A DNA stretch of 64,000 nucleotides from Hymenobacter edaphi. GTDB taxonomy: Bacteria; Bacteroidota; Bacteroidia; Cytophagales; Hymenobacteraceae. Below are positions 16,960-25,909 of this stretch, piece after piece. Below the pieces are notes generated by a model. The model was not told the origin of the DNA and did not search any database. It saw nothing but the letters and a program-made list of their open reading frames with translations. The stretch's first letter is position 1; each line of letters opens with the position of its first letter. The position numbers and the translations under genes were made by a program. The stretch spans positions 1 through 64,000 of the forward strand of contig NZ_QHKM01000014.1 in assembly GCF_003258365.1 (NCBI RefSeq). The letters run 5' to 3'.

Positions 16960-18242
16960 TTGCCAGCCTGCTCGTGCTGCCGGATAAGGTGCCGCAGTTC
17001 GGCCAGCGCCTGACCCAGTGGGATGGGCGACTGATGCGGCAGCTGGTGCCCGGCTGCTTGCCGACTGCGCTCCACCCAGTGCCATAGGCTCCCGAACGTA
17101 TCGGCGGCGCGCAGCTGCTGGGCCAGGCCGGTCCGGGAAACTCCTAGCGTGCTGGCCAGCTCGCAGAGCGTTTGATTCGGTAAAGAAGGCTGGTGCGGGA
17201 GCTGCCAGTGCCGGCGCAACTGGTTGCGGGCTTGCCATTCCAGCCGCAGCCCCTGCGGGCTCTCCACCAGAAATTCTTGCTGCTGCTGGCGCATGCTGTC
17301 CCACTGGCGCAGCTGCCACGACAATCCCACGGCTACGCGCCCCGTGCGCCGGTCGGAAGTCACCGCCTGCACCCGCGGGCTGTGGCGCACGCGCAAGTCG
17401 TGGCGGCGCAGGCATTGGTACAGGGCTTCGTCTTCCAGGTAAGGCACCACGGGCAGGCCGCCCACGCGCCGGTAAGCCTGCGGGGTAAGGGCCAGGCTGG
17501 CCCCAAAATGCTGGTGGTGCCGGGGCCACGGGTCGGCCGGGTCGGGGTCGACCAGGCTTTCCAGGCGAGCCCGCAGCACCCGGTACGTGGTGTCGCGCAG
17601 GTGTTGGTAGCGCGCGGCGCACTTGCTGCCTTCCGGTGTGCCCGTCAGGATGCGCCCCCCTACGGCGTCGTTTCCAGCGCGCAGCTCGGCTTGAATGGCA
17701 GCCAGCCACGTGGGCGACACGCAGGTGTCGGCGTCGGTGCTGACCAGAAAAGCGTGGGGGTTGCCCGCCTGCTCCAGCCGGTGGCAGGCCTCATCCATGA
17801 GCAGGCGCCGGGCCCGCCCGATGTGGGCCTCCCCGGGCGGTAAGGTCAGCTCGTGCACGTGCAGCGCGAAGGCGGGGTGGGCTTGGGCAAAGGCCCGGGC
17901 CACGGCTGCGGTTTGGTCGCTGCAGTTGTTGGCCAGGACCAGCACTTCGAAGCAGCGCGGGTCCCAGGGCCGGCCGGCGAAATCCACTTGGGCCGCCAAC
18001 GCTGCCAGCGTCGGGCCCAGGGTTGCTACTTCGTTTTTGGCCGGAACAATAACCGAGGCCACCAAGTGCGTGGCGGGCAGTGACCCAAATAGACTCACCC
18101 GCACCGGCACCGCGACCCTTGGGGAAGCGGCAGCCGGCTCAACCGGCGGGACCCGGTTGCTGGTCGACGCCGGAGGATAAGAACCACTAGACGGGCAGGT
18201 AACGAAGGGAATTGGGGCAGAATCCGGGAAGCTGGCAGCCAA
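16956..18242 (-). CDS. Glycosyltransferase family 2
   Basis: 428 residues as drawn, from a TTG at 18242. The first 50 are Pro/Ser/Ala-rich and may not be translated; a GTG at 18098 would start just before the first GT-A strand. Catalytic elements are VASVIVPAKNE, the nucleotide-sugar region VLANNCSDQT, the metal-binding DADT (STDADTCVSP) and the acceptor-side YLEDEALYQCLRRHD. It has no membrane segment, unlike NodC. It is convergent with the methyltransferase, overlapping by four bases. It probably supplies the glycan made or modified by the adjacent acyl-CoA dehydrogenase, PIG-L and methyltransferase genes. Confidence 0.85.
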   Translation of the reverse strand: MAASFPDSAPIPFVTCPSSGSYPPASTSNRVPPVEPAAASPRVAVPVRVSLFGSLPATHLVASVIVPAKNEVATLGPTLAALAAQVDFAGRPWDPRCFEVLVLANNCSDQTAAVARAFAQAHPAFALHVHELTLPPGEAHIGRARRLLMDEACHRLEQAGNPHAFLVSTDADTCVSPTWLAAIQAELRAGNDAVGGRILTGTPEGSKCAARYQHLRDTTYRVLRARLESLVDPDPADPWPRHHQHFGASLALTPQAYRRVGGLPVVPYLEDEALYQCLRRHDLRVRHSPRVQAVTSDRRTGRVAVGLSWQLRQWDSMRQQQQEFLVESPQGLRLEWQARNQLRRHWQLPHQPSLPNQTLCELASTLGVSRTGLAQQLRAADTFGSLWHWVERSRQAAGHQLPHQSPIPLGQALAELRHLIRQHEQAGN

Positions 18243-18345
18243 GCAGTTTTACCTTATAATGTCAGACAAGGAAAGCAAGGCACTAACTCCTCAGGCGCCG
18301 GAATGTTAAAGTAAACGGGGGCTGGCTGCCTTCTCGCCTGGCGTG

Positions 18346-20019
18346 TTAATCCATATGGGCCAGAAACTTGTCGGCCGTGCGCAAACTCAGGGCCATGATG
18401 GTAAGGGCCGGGTTGACGCTCAGGGCGCTGGGAAAAACGGAGTTGTCGCAGATGTACAGGTTGGGCACGTCGAAGGCCCGGCCGTCGGCATTCACCACGG
18501 CGTCGTCGCCACTCAGTCCCATGCGGGCCGTGCCGATGATGTGGGCGTTGCGCGGGAAGGCCCAGATGTCGCTGGCCCCGGCGGCCTCCCAGATGCGGCG
18601 CATCAGCTGCTCGGCGTGGCGGGTCATGCGCACCTCGTTTTCCTGGTTGGTGAAGGTGATGTGCGGCTTGGGCAGGCCGCGGGAGTCTTTTTCCTCGGCC
18701 AGGGCCAGGAAGTTGTCGGTGTGGGGCAGGCAGTCGCCGAGGATGTTGATGCCGGCCACGTGGTTGTAACCCCGCATGTAGTCCCGCAGGGCCGGTCCCC
18801 ACAGCCCGCGGCCCCGGGCCACCTGCCCGGCAAAGGTGACGGGCATCACGCCGATGCTTTGCAGTAGGTAGCCGCCGGCAAAGTCAGCATCCCGGGGCCG
18901 GTGGGTATCCTCGGATATCAGCGCGCCGGGAATGCCCTTGTAGGGCCGCACCTGCTCGGCAAACGTGCCCCAGACCTGCATGCCAGTGTGGGCCATGAAG
19001 TTGCGGCCCACCTGCCCGCTGTTCAATGCCAGCTCGTTAAGTAGCAGCAGGCGCGGCGTTTCAATGGCGCCGGCGCAGAGAAACAGGTGCCGGCATTTCT
19101 GGCGCCGGGTCTGCCCGTTTTGCTGGTACACCACGCCCGTGACGGCCCCGCGGGCATTGCGCTCGATTTCGGTCACAAAGCAGTTGGGCCGAATCTCGGC
19201 GCCATGAGCCGCGGCCAGGGGCAGAAAGGTGACGTCCATGCTGGCCTTGGCGCCGGTGCTGCAGCCGGCCTGGCAGAAGCCGCGGTTGGTGCAGGCCTCG
19301 CGCCAGCCCACGCCTTCTTGGTAGTAGCGGGCCGATAGAGCCGCGTTGGCCGCCGGCGCGGTGCGGATACCCAGCTGCTCGCAGGCCCGCGCCATGAGCT
19401 GGGCGGCCCCGTTGAGCGGCAGCGGGGCCAGCGGGTAGGGCCGCCGGCGGGGCTGGCCCCAGGGGTAGCTGGCCGGCCCGGAAATGCCCAAAAATTGCTC
19501 CAGCTCATCGTAGTAAGGTTCCAGTTCGTCGTAGCCGAAGGGCCAGTCCACGCCCACGCCAAAGTCGCGGTGCAGGTGCAGGTCGTCGTCCTGGGCGCGG
19601 GGCGTGTAGGCCGTGTAGTGCAGCGTGGAGCCGCCCACGCCGGTGCCCGAGTTGTTCTTGCCAAACGCCACCGGGTCCTGGCCGGCCGAGAGGCGCTCGT
19701 CGTTCCAGAACAGAAACTCCTGGGCTTTCTCGTCGGTGGCAAAGTCGGTTTTGGGGTTGTGCCAGGGGCCGGCTTCCAGGGCCACCACTTTCAGACCCGC
19801 CATGGCCAGCCGGGCCAGCAGCGGCGCCCCGCCCGCCCCCGTGCCGATGACCACGCAGTCTACTTCGTCGGCGGGGTCGGCTATTTCCTGCGGCTCCTCC
19901 AACTCAACGGGCCCTGCCGCCGGGTTATTACCGGCCAGAATACGCTGGAGCAGCGGGTCCTGCACTTGGGTTTCGACGGGATTTAGAACGCCTTCTTCCG
20001 GAACTTCTTCGTCGGGCAT
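18346..20019 (-). CDS. GMC family FAD oxidoreductase
   Basis: 557 residues. The FAD motif is DCVVIGTGAGGAPLLARLA at about residues 55-75, preceded by a charged N-terminal extension. The GMC signature NNSGTGVGGSTLHYT and the C-terminal domain with the catalytic His region (FPRNAHIIGTARMG) are present. A Cys-rich patch (CTNRGFCQAGCSTGAK) recalls the membrane-linked gluconate and sorbitol dehydrogenases. It lies 55 bases after a gluconate 2-dehydrogenase subunit 3-like gene, the usual partner of this type. It probably oxidises a sugar or polyol and passes electrons to a respiratory carrier. It is the last gene of the operon. Confidence 0.9.
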   Translation of the reverse strand: MPDEEVPEEGVLNPVETQVQDPLLQRILAGNNPAAGPVELEEPQEIADPADEVDCVVIGTGAGGAPLLARLAMAGLKVVALEAGPWHNPKTDFATDEKAQEFLFWNDERLSAGQDPVAFGKNNSGTGVGGSTLHYTAYTPRAQDDDLHLHRDFGVGVDWPFGYDELEPYYDELEQFLGISGPASYPWGQPRRRPYPLAPLPLNGAAQLMARACEQLGIRTAPAANAALSARYYQEGVGWREACTNRGFCQAGCSTGAKASMDVTFLPLAAAHGAEIRPNCFVTEIERNARGAVTGVVYQQNGQTRRQKCRHLFLCAGAIETPRLLLLNELALNSGQVGRNFMAHTGMQVWGTFAEQVRPYKGIPGALISEDTHRPRDADFAGGYLLQSIGVMPVTFAGQVARGRGLWGPALRDYMRGYNHVAGINILGDCLPHTDNFLALAEEKDSRGLPKPHITFTNQENEVRMTRHAEQLMRRIWEAAGASDIWAFPRNAHIIGTARMGLSGDDAVVNADGRAFDVPNLYICDNSVFPSALSVNPALTIMALSLRTADKFLAHMD

Positions 20020-20074
20020 AAGGGTAGCGGCTTGCGGTGAGGTCTGGAAAAACGGACGCTGCTTCTCGGCTGGC

Positions 20075-20674
20075 TTAGGCGGACTCTTCGGGCTCCCGCT
20101 CCTCCCGCTCGTTCAGGCCGATGCGGGTCCAGCCCGGCGCGTCGGCCATGCCCACATAGCCAATTTCTTCCTGGGCCAGCGGGTGCGCGTAGTAGAGTTC
20201 GGTCAGCTCGGCCAGCAGCTCTTCGAAAAACCGGCCGGCGGGCACAGTTGCCCAGATTTCCCCCGGAGCATTGCCCTCCTGCACGCGTTGCAGCACGGTA
20301 GTTTGCTGCGCGGGTTCCAGCTCCCGGAAGTTCCGCTGAAACAAGGCCTGGGCGCTTTGGTTGATGCCACCCAGCCCCAGGCGGTAGGCTTCGCGGTCGG
20401 GCGGCAGGCTGTCGTAGCGCCAGCCGTCGCTGCCGCCCCGGGCGAGCCGCTGGTCGACGCCGGGCGCCAGCTCGATGGGCACGGCACGGTCGGGCTGGGG
20501 AATGAGGCAGGTGGCCACGGCCCGCAGCAGGTCGTACGTCGCGGGTTCCAGAAACTGCGGCGCATAGGCCGGCGCTAACAGGCGGGCCTGGAGCGCGGCC
20601 CGGGTGGCAGCGGTTACCAGCCCGGTTTCGAGCAGGGTGCGGACGGTGCTGGCGGGATAAGAAGATGCAGCCAT
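20075..20674 (-). CDS. Gluconate 2-dehydrogenase subunit 3-like protein
   Basis: 199 residues from the ATG at 20674 (a TTG at 20692 would add six). The pattern ATYDLLRAVATCLIPQPD near the N terminus and the helical GGINQSAQALFQ to FFEELLAELTELYYAHP segment match the small subunit that accompanies GMC dehydrogenases. In the characterised enzymes it assists export or assembly of the large subunit, often with a Tat signal; no Tat signal is visible here. It sits between an SDR gene (52 bases upstream) and the GMC gene (55 bases downstream). Confidence 0.82.
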   Translation of the reverse strand: MAASSYPASTVRTLLETGLVTAATRAALQARLLAPAYAPQFLEPATYDLLRAVATCLIPQPDRAVPIELAPGVDQRLARGGSDGWRYDSLPPDREAYRLGLGGINQSAQALFQRNFRELEPAQQTTVLQRVQEGNAPGEIWATVPAGRFFEELLAELTELYYAHPLAQEEIGYVGMADAPGWTRIGLNEREEREPEESA

Positions 20675-20726
20675 GGAAAAATCAAAAGTCAAACGGCGGG
20701 CGCTGGCACCCTTTACAACGGTTCGC

Positions 20727-21644
20727 CTACTGGTCGCTGCTCAGCTTGCCGCCCGTCACGTGCACCAGCGAGCCGGTCATAAACGAGCCATCCTGCGAGG
20801 CCAGCAGCACATAGGCCGGCGCCAGCTCTTCGGGCTGCCCGGGCCGCTTGAGGGCTACTTCGTGGCCAAACTCTTTGATGTCGGCCAGTGGCATGGTGCC
20901 CGGGATGTTGGGCGTCCACACGGGGCCGGGCACCACGCAGTTTACCCGGATGTTGCGCTCGCCCAGGTGGGTGGCCAGGCTTTTGGTGAAGGCGTGAATG
21001 GCCGATTTGGTGGCCGTGTAGTCAATCAGGGTGGGGTGACCGGTGAGCCCCACGATGCTGCCCGTGTTGATGATGCAGTCGCCGCTGCCCATCTGCGGCA
21101 GCGCGGCCTGCGCCATCCAGATGTAGCCCAGAATGTTGGTGTCGAAGGTGCGCCGAATCTGCTCCTCGGTGATGTCCTCGAACTTTTCCTGCGACATCTG
21201 GTAGGCGGCATTGTTGACCAGAATGTGCAGCCCGCCCAGCTCCTGGCGGGTGCGCTGCACGGCTTGCCGGCACTGCTCCGGCTCGCGCACGTCGTGCTGC
21301 AGCAGCAGGCAGCGGCGCTGGTGCGTTTCAACCAGCCGCCGGGTCTCCTCGGCGTCCTGGGTGTTTTCGTTGTAGAGCACGGCCACGTCGGCGCCTTCCT
21401 TGGCAAAGGCCACGGCCACGGCCCGCCCAATGCCGGAGTCGGCCCCGGTGATGAGGGCGACTTTGCCCTGCAGCTTGCCAGCGGCGCGGTAGGCCGACAG
21501 GTCGGACTCGGGCTGCAGCTTCATGTCGGCCTGCCGGGCTGGGTAGGGCAGCTTCTCGGCGTGGTCGGCCATTTCGGCGGCCGTAACACGGGGCTTCGGC
21601 TCGGCGGTGTCCGGGCGGGGGGTAGATTGGGCGGAATCGGTCAT
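20727..21644 (-). CDS. SDR family oxidoreductase, YhdG/YhxC-like
   Basis: 305 residues from the ATG at 21644. A Pro-rich N-terminal extension (about 60 residues, ending KLQGKVALITGADSGIG) precedes the Rossmann domain. Active-site residues are Ser in GSIVGLTG and Tyr-x3-Lys in YTATKSA; NNAAYQMS supplies the structural Asn region. The extension plus this core is typical of general-stress SDRs. It is the central gene of an operon with GH1 upstream (56 bases) and the GMC partner subunit downstream (52 bases). It may interconvert a keto/alcohol sugar intermediate; that is inferred from context only. Confidence 0.88.
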   Translation of the reverse strand: MTDSAQSTPRPDTAEPKPRVTAAEMADHAEKLPYPARQADMKLQPESDLSAYRAAGKLQGKVALITGADSGIGRAVAVAFAKEGADVAVLYNENTQDAEETRRLVETHQRRCLLLQHDVREPEQCRQAVQRTRQELGGLHILVNNAAYQMSQEKFEDITEEQIRRTFDTNILGYIWMAQAALPQMGSGDCIINTGSIVGLTGHPTLIDYTATKSAIHAFTKSLATHLGERNIRVNCVVPGPVWTPNIPGTMPLADIKEFGHEVALKRPGQPEELAPAYVLLASQDGSFMTGSLVHVTGGKLSSDQ

Positions 21645-21700
21645 AGCGAAGAGGAAAGACAAGGGTGAGAGTAACCGTTACGGCTCGGGGCAAGGCCGGT

Positions 21701-23038
21701 TTAAATGTCTACCTTGAGCGTGGCCGGCCGGGTCGTTTGCTCAAACAGCTCGCCGTGGGGCACAATGGTCATCTGGCCAAACTCCTGCAGCAGCTGGCGG
21801 TAGGCCGCGGCCACGGGGCGGGGCTTGCGGTCCAGGTCGTAAAGCCCGCAGGCGTTAACCGTGCCCTCCTTGCGGGCCAGGCCAATGTTCCAGTCAACTT
21901 GGTCAATCAGCGAATACCAGGTGAAGCCTAGCACGGGCACGCCGGCTTTGCGCATCTGCAGCACGTTCACCCACTGCTTCCACAGCCAGGTGGGCGCCTC
22001 CTGCGGGTCAAATACGTTGGTTTCGGTGTGCATCACGGGCTTGTGGTAGCGCTGGTAGTACTCGTGGGTGATGTGGTACCAGCCCATCACATCCATGCTG
22101 GTGATGGCCTCGCCGTTGGGCAGAATAATTTTCTCGTTGCGCCCGTAGTAGTCGTTGCCCATAATCTGGTAGCCGGGCGGCTCGCCGGCCATAAACCAGT
22201 CGTACTCTTTCGCCGTCAGGCCATTCTCGCGCAGGTAGCCGCACACCTCGCCGTCGGGGTGGTGGGCGTAGAGCAGGTCCAGCGAGAGAAAGCGCAGCTT
22301 GTTGTCGAGCTGGATGCGGGGCGTGCGCTCGGCCCGCAGCTCGTGGGTATACTCGGCCGACTCGCTTTGCACAATCACGCAGTCGGGCCGGTGCCGGGCA
22401 ATCTGCTGGGTGCCCATGATGCTGGCCGCCACCAGGTGCTTCATGGCCGTCACAAAGGCGCGCTCGTCCTTCAGCTGCTCGTTCCAGAGGCCGTCCTTGG
22501 CGCTGAACTTGGCCGTCACGTAAATCTCATTCACCGGTGTGTAGTAGCGTACCCAGGGGTAGCGCGCGGCCACGGCGCCGCAGTACTCGGCAAAGTGCCC
22601 CGGCAGCTCGGGGTTCTGGAAATTGCCCAGCCAGTCGGGCACCCCGAAGTGCAGCAAATCCAGGATGGGCGTGATGCCCAAGCGGTTGATTTCGTTCAGA
22701 GCCAAGTCGGCAAACTCCCAGTCGTACTGGCCCGGCCCCAGGTGAATCTTGTGGTAAGGCAGGCCGTAGCGCAGCACTTTCAGGCCCAGGTCTTTCACCA
22801 ACCCCAGGTCTTCCTGCCAGCGGGCGTAGTGGCCGCACTCTTCCAGCAGGTCGCGCCGAACTTTGCCGCGGCCGATGGTGGGGTACGAGCATTCGATGCC
22901 GGTGGCAAACATGAAGTTGCCGGGCGCGCCGCTGGGCAGGCCCCGCCCCACCGTGCCGGCAGCGCCGCCAAACTCGTCGCCGGCGTAGGTACCCGCGCCA
23001 AAGCGCTTGTTGAGGGCGGTCAGAAAGGAAGTGGCCAT
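21701..23038 (-). CDS. Glycoside hydrolase family 1-like protein
   Basis: 445 residues from the ATG at 23038. The frame continues upstream to 23314 but the extra 92 residues are Arg-rich except for a short hydrophobic piece, so I do not accept them. The (beta/alpha)8 features of clan A are visible: acid/base Glu171 in TPVNEIY and nucleophile Glu339 in HTETNVF. The latter differs from the usual TENG motif of beta-glucosidases, marking a divergent branch. No clear signal peptide, so probably cytoplasmic. Operon neighbours are an aquaporin-like channel upstream and an SDR downstream, suggesting hydrolysis of an imported small glycoside. Confidence 0.82.
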   Translation of the reverse strand: MATSFLTALNKRFGAGTYAGDEFGGAAGTVGRGLPSGAPGNFMFATGIECSYPTIGRGKVRRDLLEECGHYARWQEDLGLVKDLGLKVLRYGLPYHKIHLGPGQYDWEFADLALNEINRLGITPILDLLHFGVPDWLGNFQNPELPGHFAEYCGAVAARYPWVRYYTPVNEIYVTAKFSAKDGLWNEQLKDERAFVTAMKHLVAASIMGTQQIARHRPDCVIVQSESAEYTHELRAERTPRIQLDNKLRFLSLDLLYAHHPDGEVCGYLRENGLTAKEYDWFMAGEPPGYQIMGNDYYGRNEKIILPNGEAITSMDVMGWYHITHEYYQRYHKPVMHTETNVFDPQEAPTWLWKQWVNVLQMRKAGVPVLGFTWYSLIDQVDWNIGLARKEGTVNACGLYDLDRKPRPVAAAYRQLLQEFGQMTIVPHGELFEQTTRPATLKVDI

Positions 23039-23151
23039 AAGCAGGACGGAGCAGACAAGCGCTATCAAAAGCGGACGGTTGAGCTTTAAGCGTTCAAGGC
23101 GCTGTTTTGTTAAGAACTTGCCCTGCAAGCGAGTCGCGCCTAATCCAAGAG

Positions 23152-23979
23152 TTATTCCGGCTGGTCGGTCGGATAGAGCGGCGGCTCCACTGCGGCACTT
23201 TTCTGCGCCGCGCCGTTGGCGGCGCTGCCAGCGCGCGGCACCCCGAAATGAATGCGGCGAAACAATGCCGTGGCCAGCCACATCGCCAGGCCGGGCGCCA
23301 GCCAGTACAGCCACAGTCCGTGGTAGCTGCCAGCCGCCACGGCGGTGCCCAGCGTGCGGGCCGGGTTCATGCTCATGCCGGAAAGGGGGGCCTCAAAGCA
23401 CACGAATGCGGCCAGCAGGCCGCCCAGCAGCCAGCCCGTCCAGTCTTTCAGGCGGGCGGAGTGGAGGGCTACCAGCGCGGTCATCATCATGAGAAAAGAA
23501 ATAGCAAACTCAGCGGCAAAGGCGACTGCCGTACCCGATAGGGTGGGCGTCGCGGGTTGGTTCACGGTGTAGTTAACTGCCGGGTGGCTGTATAAGGGCC
23601 CAAATCCATATTTGAGCAGCTGCGCGGTGCCCAGGGCACCGGCCACTTGCGCCAGCACGTACCAGCCCGCGTCGGCCGCTCGAATCTTGCCCAGCTGCCA
23701 GAACGCCAGCGTAACGGCCGGGTTGATGTGGGCACCGGAGCGTTTGCCCCAGGGACTGTACACAATAAGCACCAGCACCAAGCCCACCCCCAGGCCCAGC
23801 ACCGCCCGGCGGAGCAGCGCGCTACTGGGCAGGGCCTGGTGCACGGGCGAGGCCGGGTGCTCCACCAGCATGGTCAGCAGCCCCGAGCACCCCACAAAAA
23901 ACGACAACCCCAGCGCCTCGGCCAGGTAGTGGGGCCAGTGGCGACGCCAGGCGAGCAGGAAGCGGTTAGCCACGGGCAT
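23152..23979 (-). CDS. MIP/aquaporin family channel
   Basis: 275 residues from the ATG at 23979 (a TTG five codons upstream is less likely). Six hydrophobic segments are apparent, with the two pore NPA motifs in SGAHINPAVTLAF and SGMSMNPARTLG. It conducts water or small neutral solutes such as glycerol across the inner membrane; the selectivity-filter residues cannot be placed confidently. It is the first gene of a minus-strand operon with GH1, SDR, GluDH-3-like and GMC genes. The C-terminal 40 residues are a charged cytoplasmic tail. Confidence 0.9.
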   Translation of the reverse strand: MPVANRFLLAWRRHWPHYLAEALGLSFFVGCSGLLTMLVEHPASPVHQALPSSALLRRAVLGLGVGLVLVLIVYSPWGKRSGAHINPAVTLAFWQLGKIRAADAGWYVLAQVAGALGTAQLLKYGFGPLYSHPAVNYTVNQPATPTLSGTAVAFAAEFAISFLMMMTALVALHSARLKDWTGWLLGGLLAAFVCFEAPLSGMSMNPARTLGTAVAAGSYHGLWLYWLAPGLAMWLATALFRRIHFGVPRAGSAANGAAQKSAAVEPPLYPTDQPE

Positions 23980-24093
23980 GGACGACAAAGGCAAGGCGAG
24001 CGGCTTTAGAACGCACCCGCCAGCGCATGGTTATGCTCGGAAGACGTATTCCAACCCCGTGGTAACGGCGCTAAGGCTACGAGTGCCGCCAGG

Positions 24094-24821
24094 CTACAGC
24101 TGCTGGCCGAAAGCGCGCAGGCGCGTTGCCACTTCGCTGGGAGCCTCGTAGGGCAGCAGGTGGCCTGCCCCGGCAATGAGTTCGAGCGGCGTGCCCGCGG
24201 GAAGCAAGGGCAGCGTACGGGTGTTATGCACTGCGGGCGGGAGTACCCGGTCCTGGTCACCCGAAAGAATGAGGCAGGGTACCTGCACGCGGCTCATCTG
24301 GTTGCTGATGTCCTCGCGGCTGCCCTGCTGCAGCCAGGCGTGGTACGCCCGAGAGCTGCTGCGCAGGTTGTCCTGTACCACCTGCTGCTGTACCGCCGGC
24401 GGGAGCGGGCGGGCCGTAATGTGGTGGAAGGTGTGCTCGGCGGCGGTCCGTTCACCAAACGCCTGCCGGGCTACCTGCCGCTCGGCCCCACTCATGGGCT
24501 CCGGGCTGGGCGGCGAAGGGTTCAGCAGCACTACCCCAGCCAGCCCCGCCGGCTGCCGGGCAGCGAGGGCCAGCGCAATTTTCCCGCCCATGCTGTGCCC
24601 CAGCAGCACGTAGCGGCCCAGGCCGCGGGCGTTGATATACTGGCTCACTTGGTCCGCGTAAGCCGCTACGGAACAGTCGTCCCGCGGTGGGGCGTCCCAA
24701 AACCCGCCAGGTCGGGAGCCAGCAAGTCATGGTCGGGTGCCAGCAGCTTGGCCATGGCCTCATAGGCCCGGCCCGAGCCAGCCCAGTAATGCAGCCCAAC
24801 AAAGGCGAGCGGTTCAGGCAT
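24094..24821 (-). pseudogene. Alpha/beta hydrolase, frameshifted
   Basis: Two frames together make one hydrolase. The first, from the ATG at 24821, reads MPEPLAFVGLHYWAGSGRAY through LAPDLAGFG and then runs to a stop (GTTVP*). The second frame carries on as PPRDDCSVAAYADQVSQY and contains the nucleophile motif LLGHSMGGK and the C-terminal AGAGHLLPYE with the catalytic His. The switch lies around 24695-24702, at a run reading GGCGTCCCAAAAC on the plus strand, and is consistent with one extra base. It is either a recent mutation or a sequencing error. An internal GTG or ATG start downstream would lack the oxyanion loop. Confidence 0.8.
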
Positions 24822-24880
24822 GAGAAATTATAAGCGAATGGGTACCCGCAATACGTGGCCGTGGCCATGAGGCTGACCAG

Positions 24881-25612
24881 TTAAAGGATGTTGAGCCGGC
24901 CGCCATCAGCCACCACCGTGGTACCGTTCACGAAGGCGGCCTGGGGAGAGGCCAGAAAGCAGATGACTTCGGCAATGTCCTCGGGCCGGCCAACGGCGCC
25001 GGTAATCTTTTCTTTCCCGCTTTTCACGTTGGGGTTTTCCCAGAGCATGGGCGTGTCCACGGCGCCGGGCGCCACGTTATTAATGCGCAACCGGCTGCTG
25101 TCGTACTCCTGGCTCAGGCCCCGGGTAAAAGCCTCCATGGCCCCTTTGCTGGCCGCGTAGGGGATGACGTTGGCCGAGGTCTCGTGGGCGTGAACCGAGC
25201 TGACGTTGACAATAGCGCCCTTTTTCATGTGGGGAATGCACAGCTTGCAGAGCAGAAACACCGCCCGCAGGTTGATGGCCATCAATTGGTCCCATTCTTC
25301 CATTGCCAACTCCGCAATGGGCCGATACGTCATCATCGCGGCGCCGTTAACCAGCACGTCCACGCGCTTCCACTTTTTTACAATGCTCGCCACGGCCGCC
25401 TGAACCTGCTCCAGGCTGCCGACATCGGTTTGCAGGAAAATGGCCGTGCCGCCGGCTTTTGTAATTTCCGCCACCACGGCGCTGCCTTCGCTTTCGGTGC
25501 GGCTCAGGATGGCCACCTTGCCCCCTTCGGCGGCCAGTTGCCGGGCGGTGGCCCGGCCAATACCCGAGCTTCCGCCCGTGACCACACAAACCTTGTTTTT
25601 AAACCGCGTCAT
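24881..25612 (-). CDS. SDR family oxidoreductase
   Basis: 243 residues, complete classical SDR: TGGSSGIG at 12-19, VNGAAMMTY strand, catalytic Ser in NVSSVHAH and YAASKGA, then APGAVDTPM. Length and the C-terminal VNGTTVVADGGRLNIL resemble FabG-type ketoreductases. It starts 298 bases from a divergent AraC-family gene, which may control it. It is unusual only in Cys content (LLCKLCIPH). The substrate is unknown. Confidence 0.9.
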   Translation of the reverse strand: MTRFKNKVCVVTGGSSGIGRATARQLAAEGGKVAILSRTESEGSAVVAEITKAGGTAIFLQTDVGSLEQVQAAVASIVKKWKRVDVLVNGAAMMTYRPIAELAMEEWDQLMAINLRAVFLLCKLCIPHMKKGAIVNVSSVHAHETSANVIPYAASKGAMEAFTRGLSQEYDSSRLRINNVAPGAVDTPMLWENPNVKSGKEKITGAVGRPEDIAEVICFLASPQAAFVNGTTVVADGGRLNIL

Positions 25613-25909
25613 CAGCTGCTGGCTTTAAAGAGAAAGGGGATTGGACCTGCCGCCCAACCGCCCGGGTAAGCAGCATAGGCGAGCCTGCCGAATCCAGGCA
25701 GAATCGGATAATTCCATTGGAATAAGCAACCCGAAACACCCGGATTGGTTACAGTCCAACTAACTCCGGCTTGCTTAACGCCTTCAAGGGTGCTGAGGGC
25801 ATAGTCCGGGCATCTTAGCGCGGGTGAAACCGCGGGAGCCCAAATAGAACGCGTTGAGCTAAGTAGGTAAGGAGTTTCTGCTCGCTCCGCCAGGCCGCGC
25901 AGCCGTAAT
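25613..25909. other. Divergent intergenic region between SDR and AraC genes
   Basis: The 297 bases are noticeably less GC-rich than the flanking genes and contain no plausible gene. They hold the promoters of both divergent genes, but I could not identify a TAnnTTTG box with confidence. Confidence 0.4.

Noticed and set aside
23039-23314. N-terminal extension of the GH1 gene with a hydrophobic stretch (LLIALVCSVLLMATSF)
   Set aside because: The rest of the extension is Arg-rich shadow sequence that overlaps the end of the aquaporin gene; the ATG at 23038 gives a family-like start.
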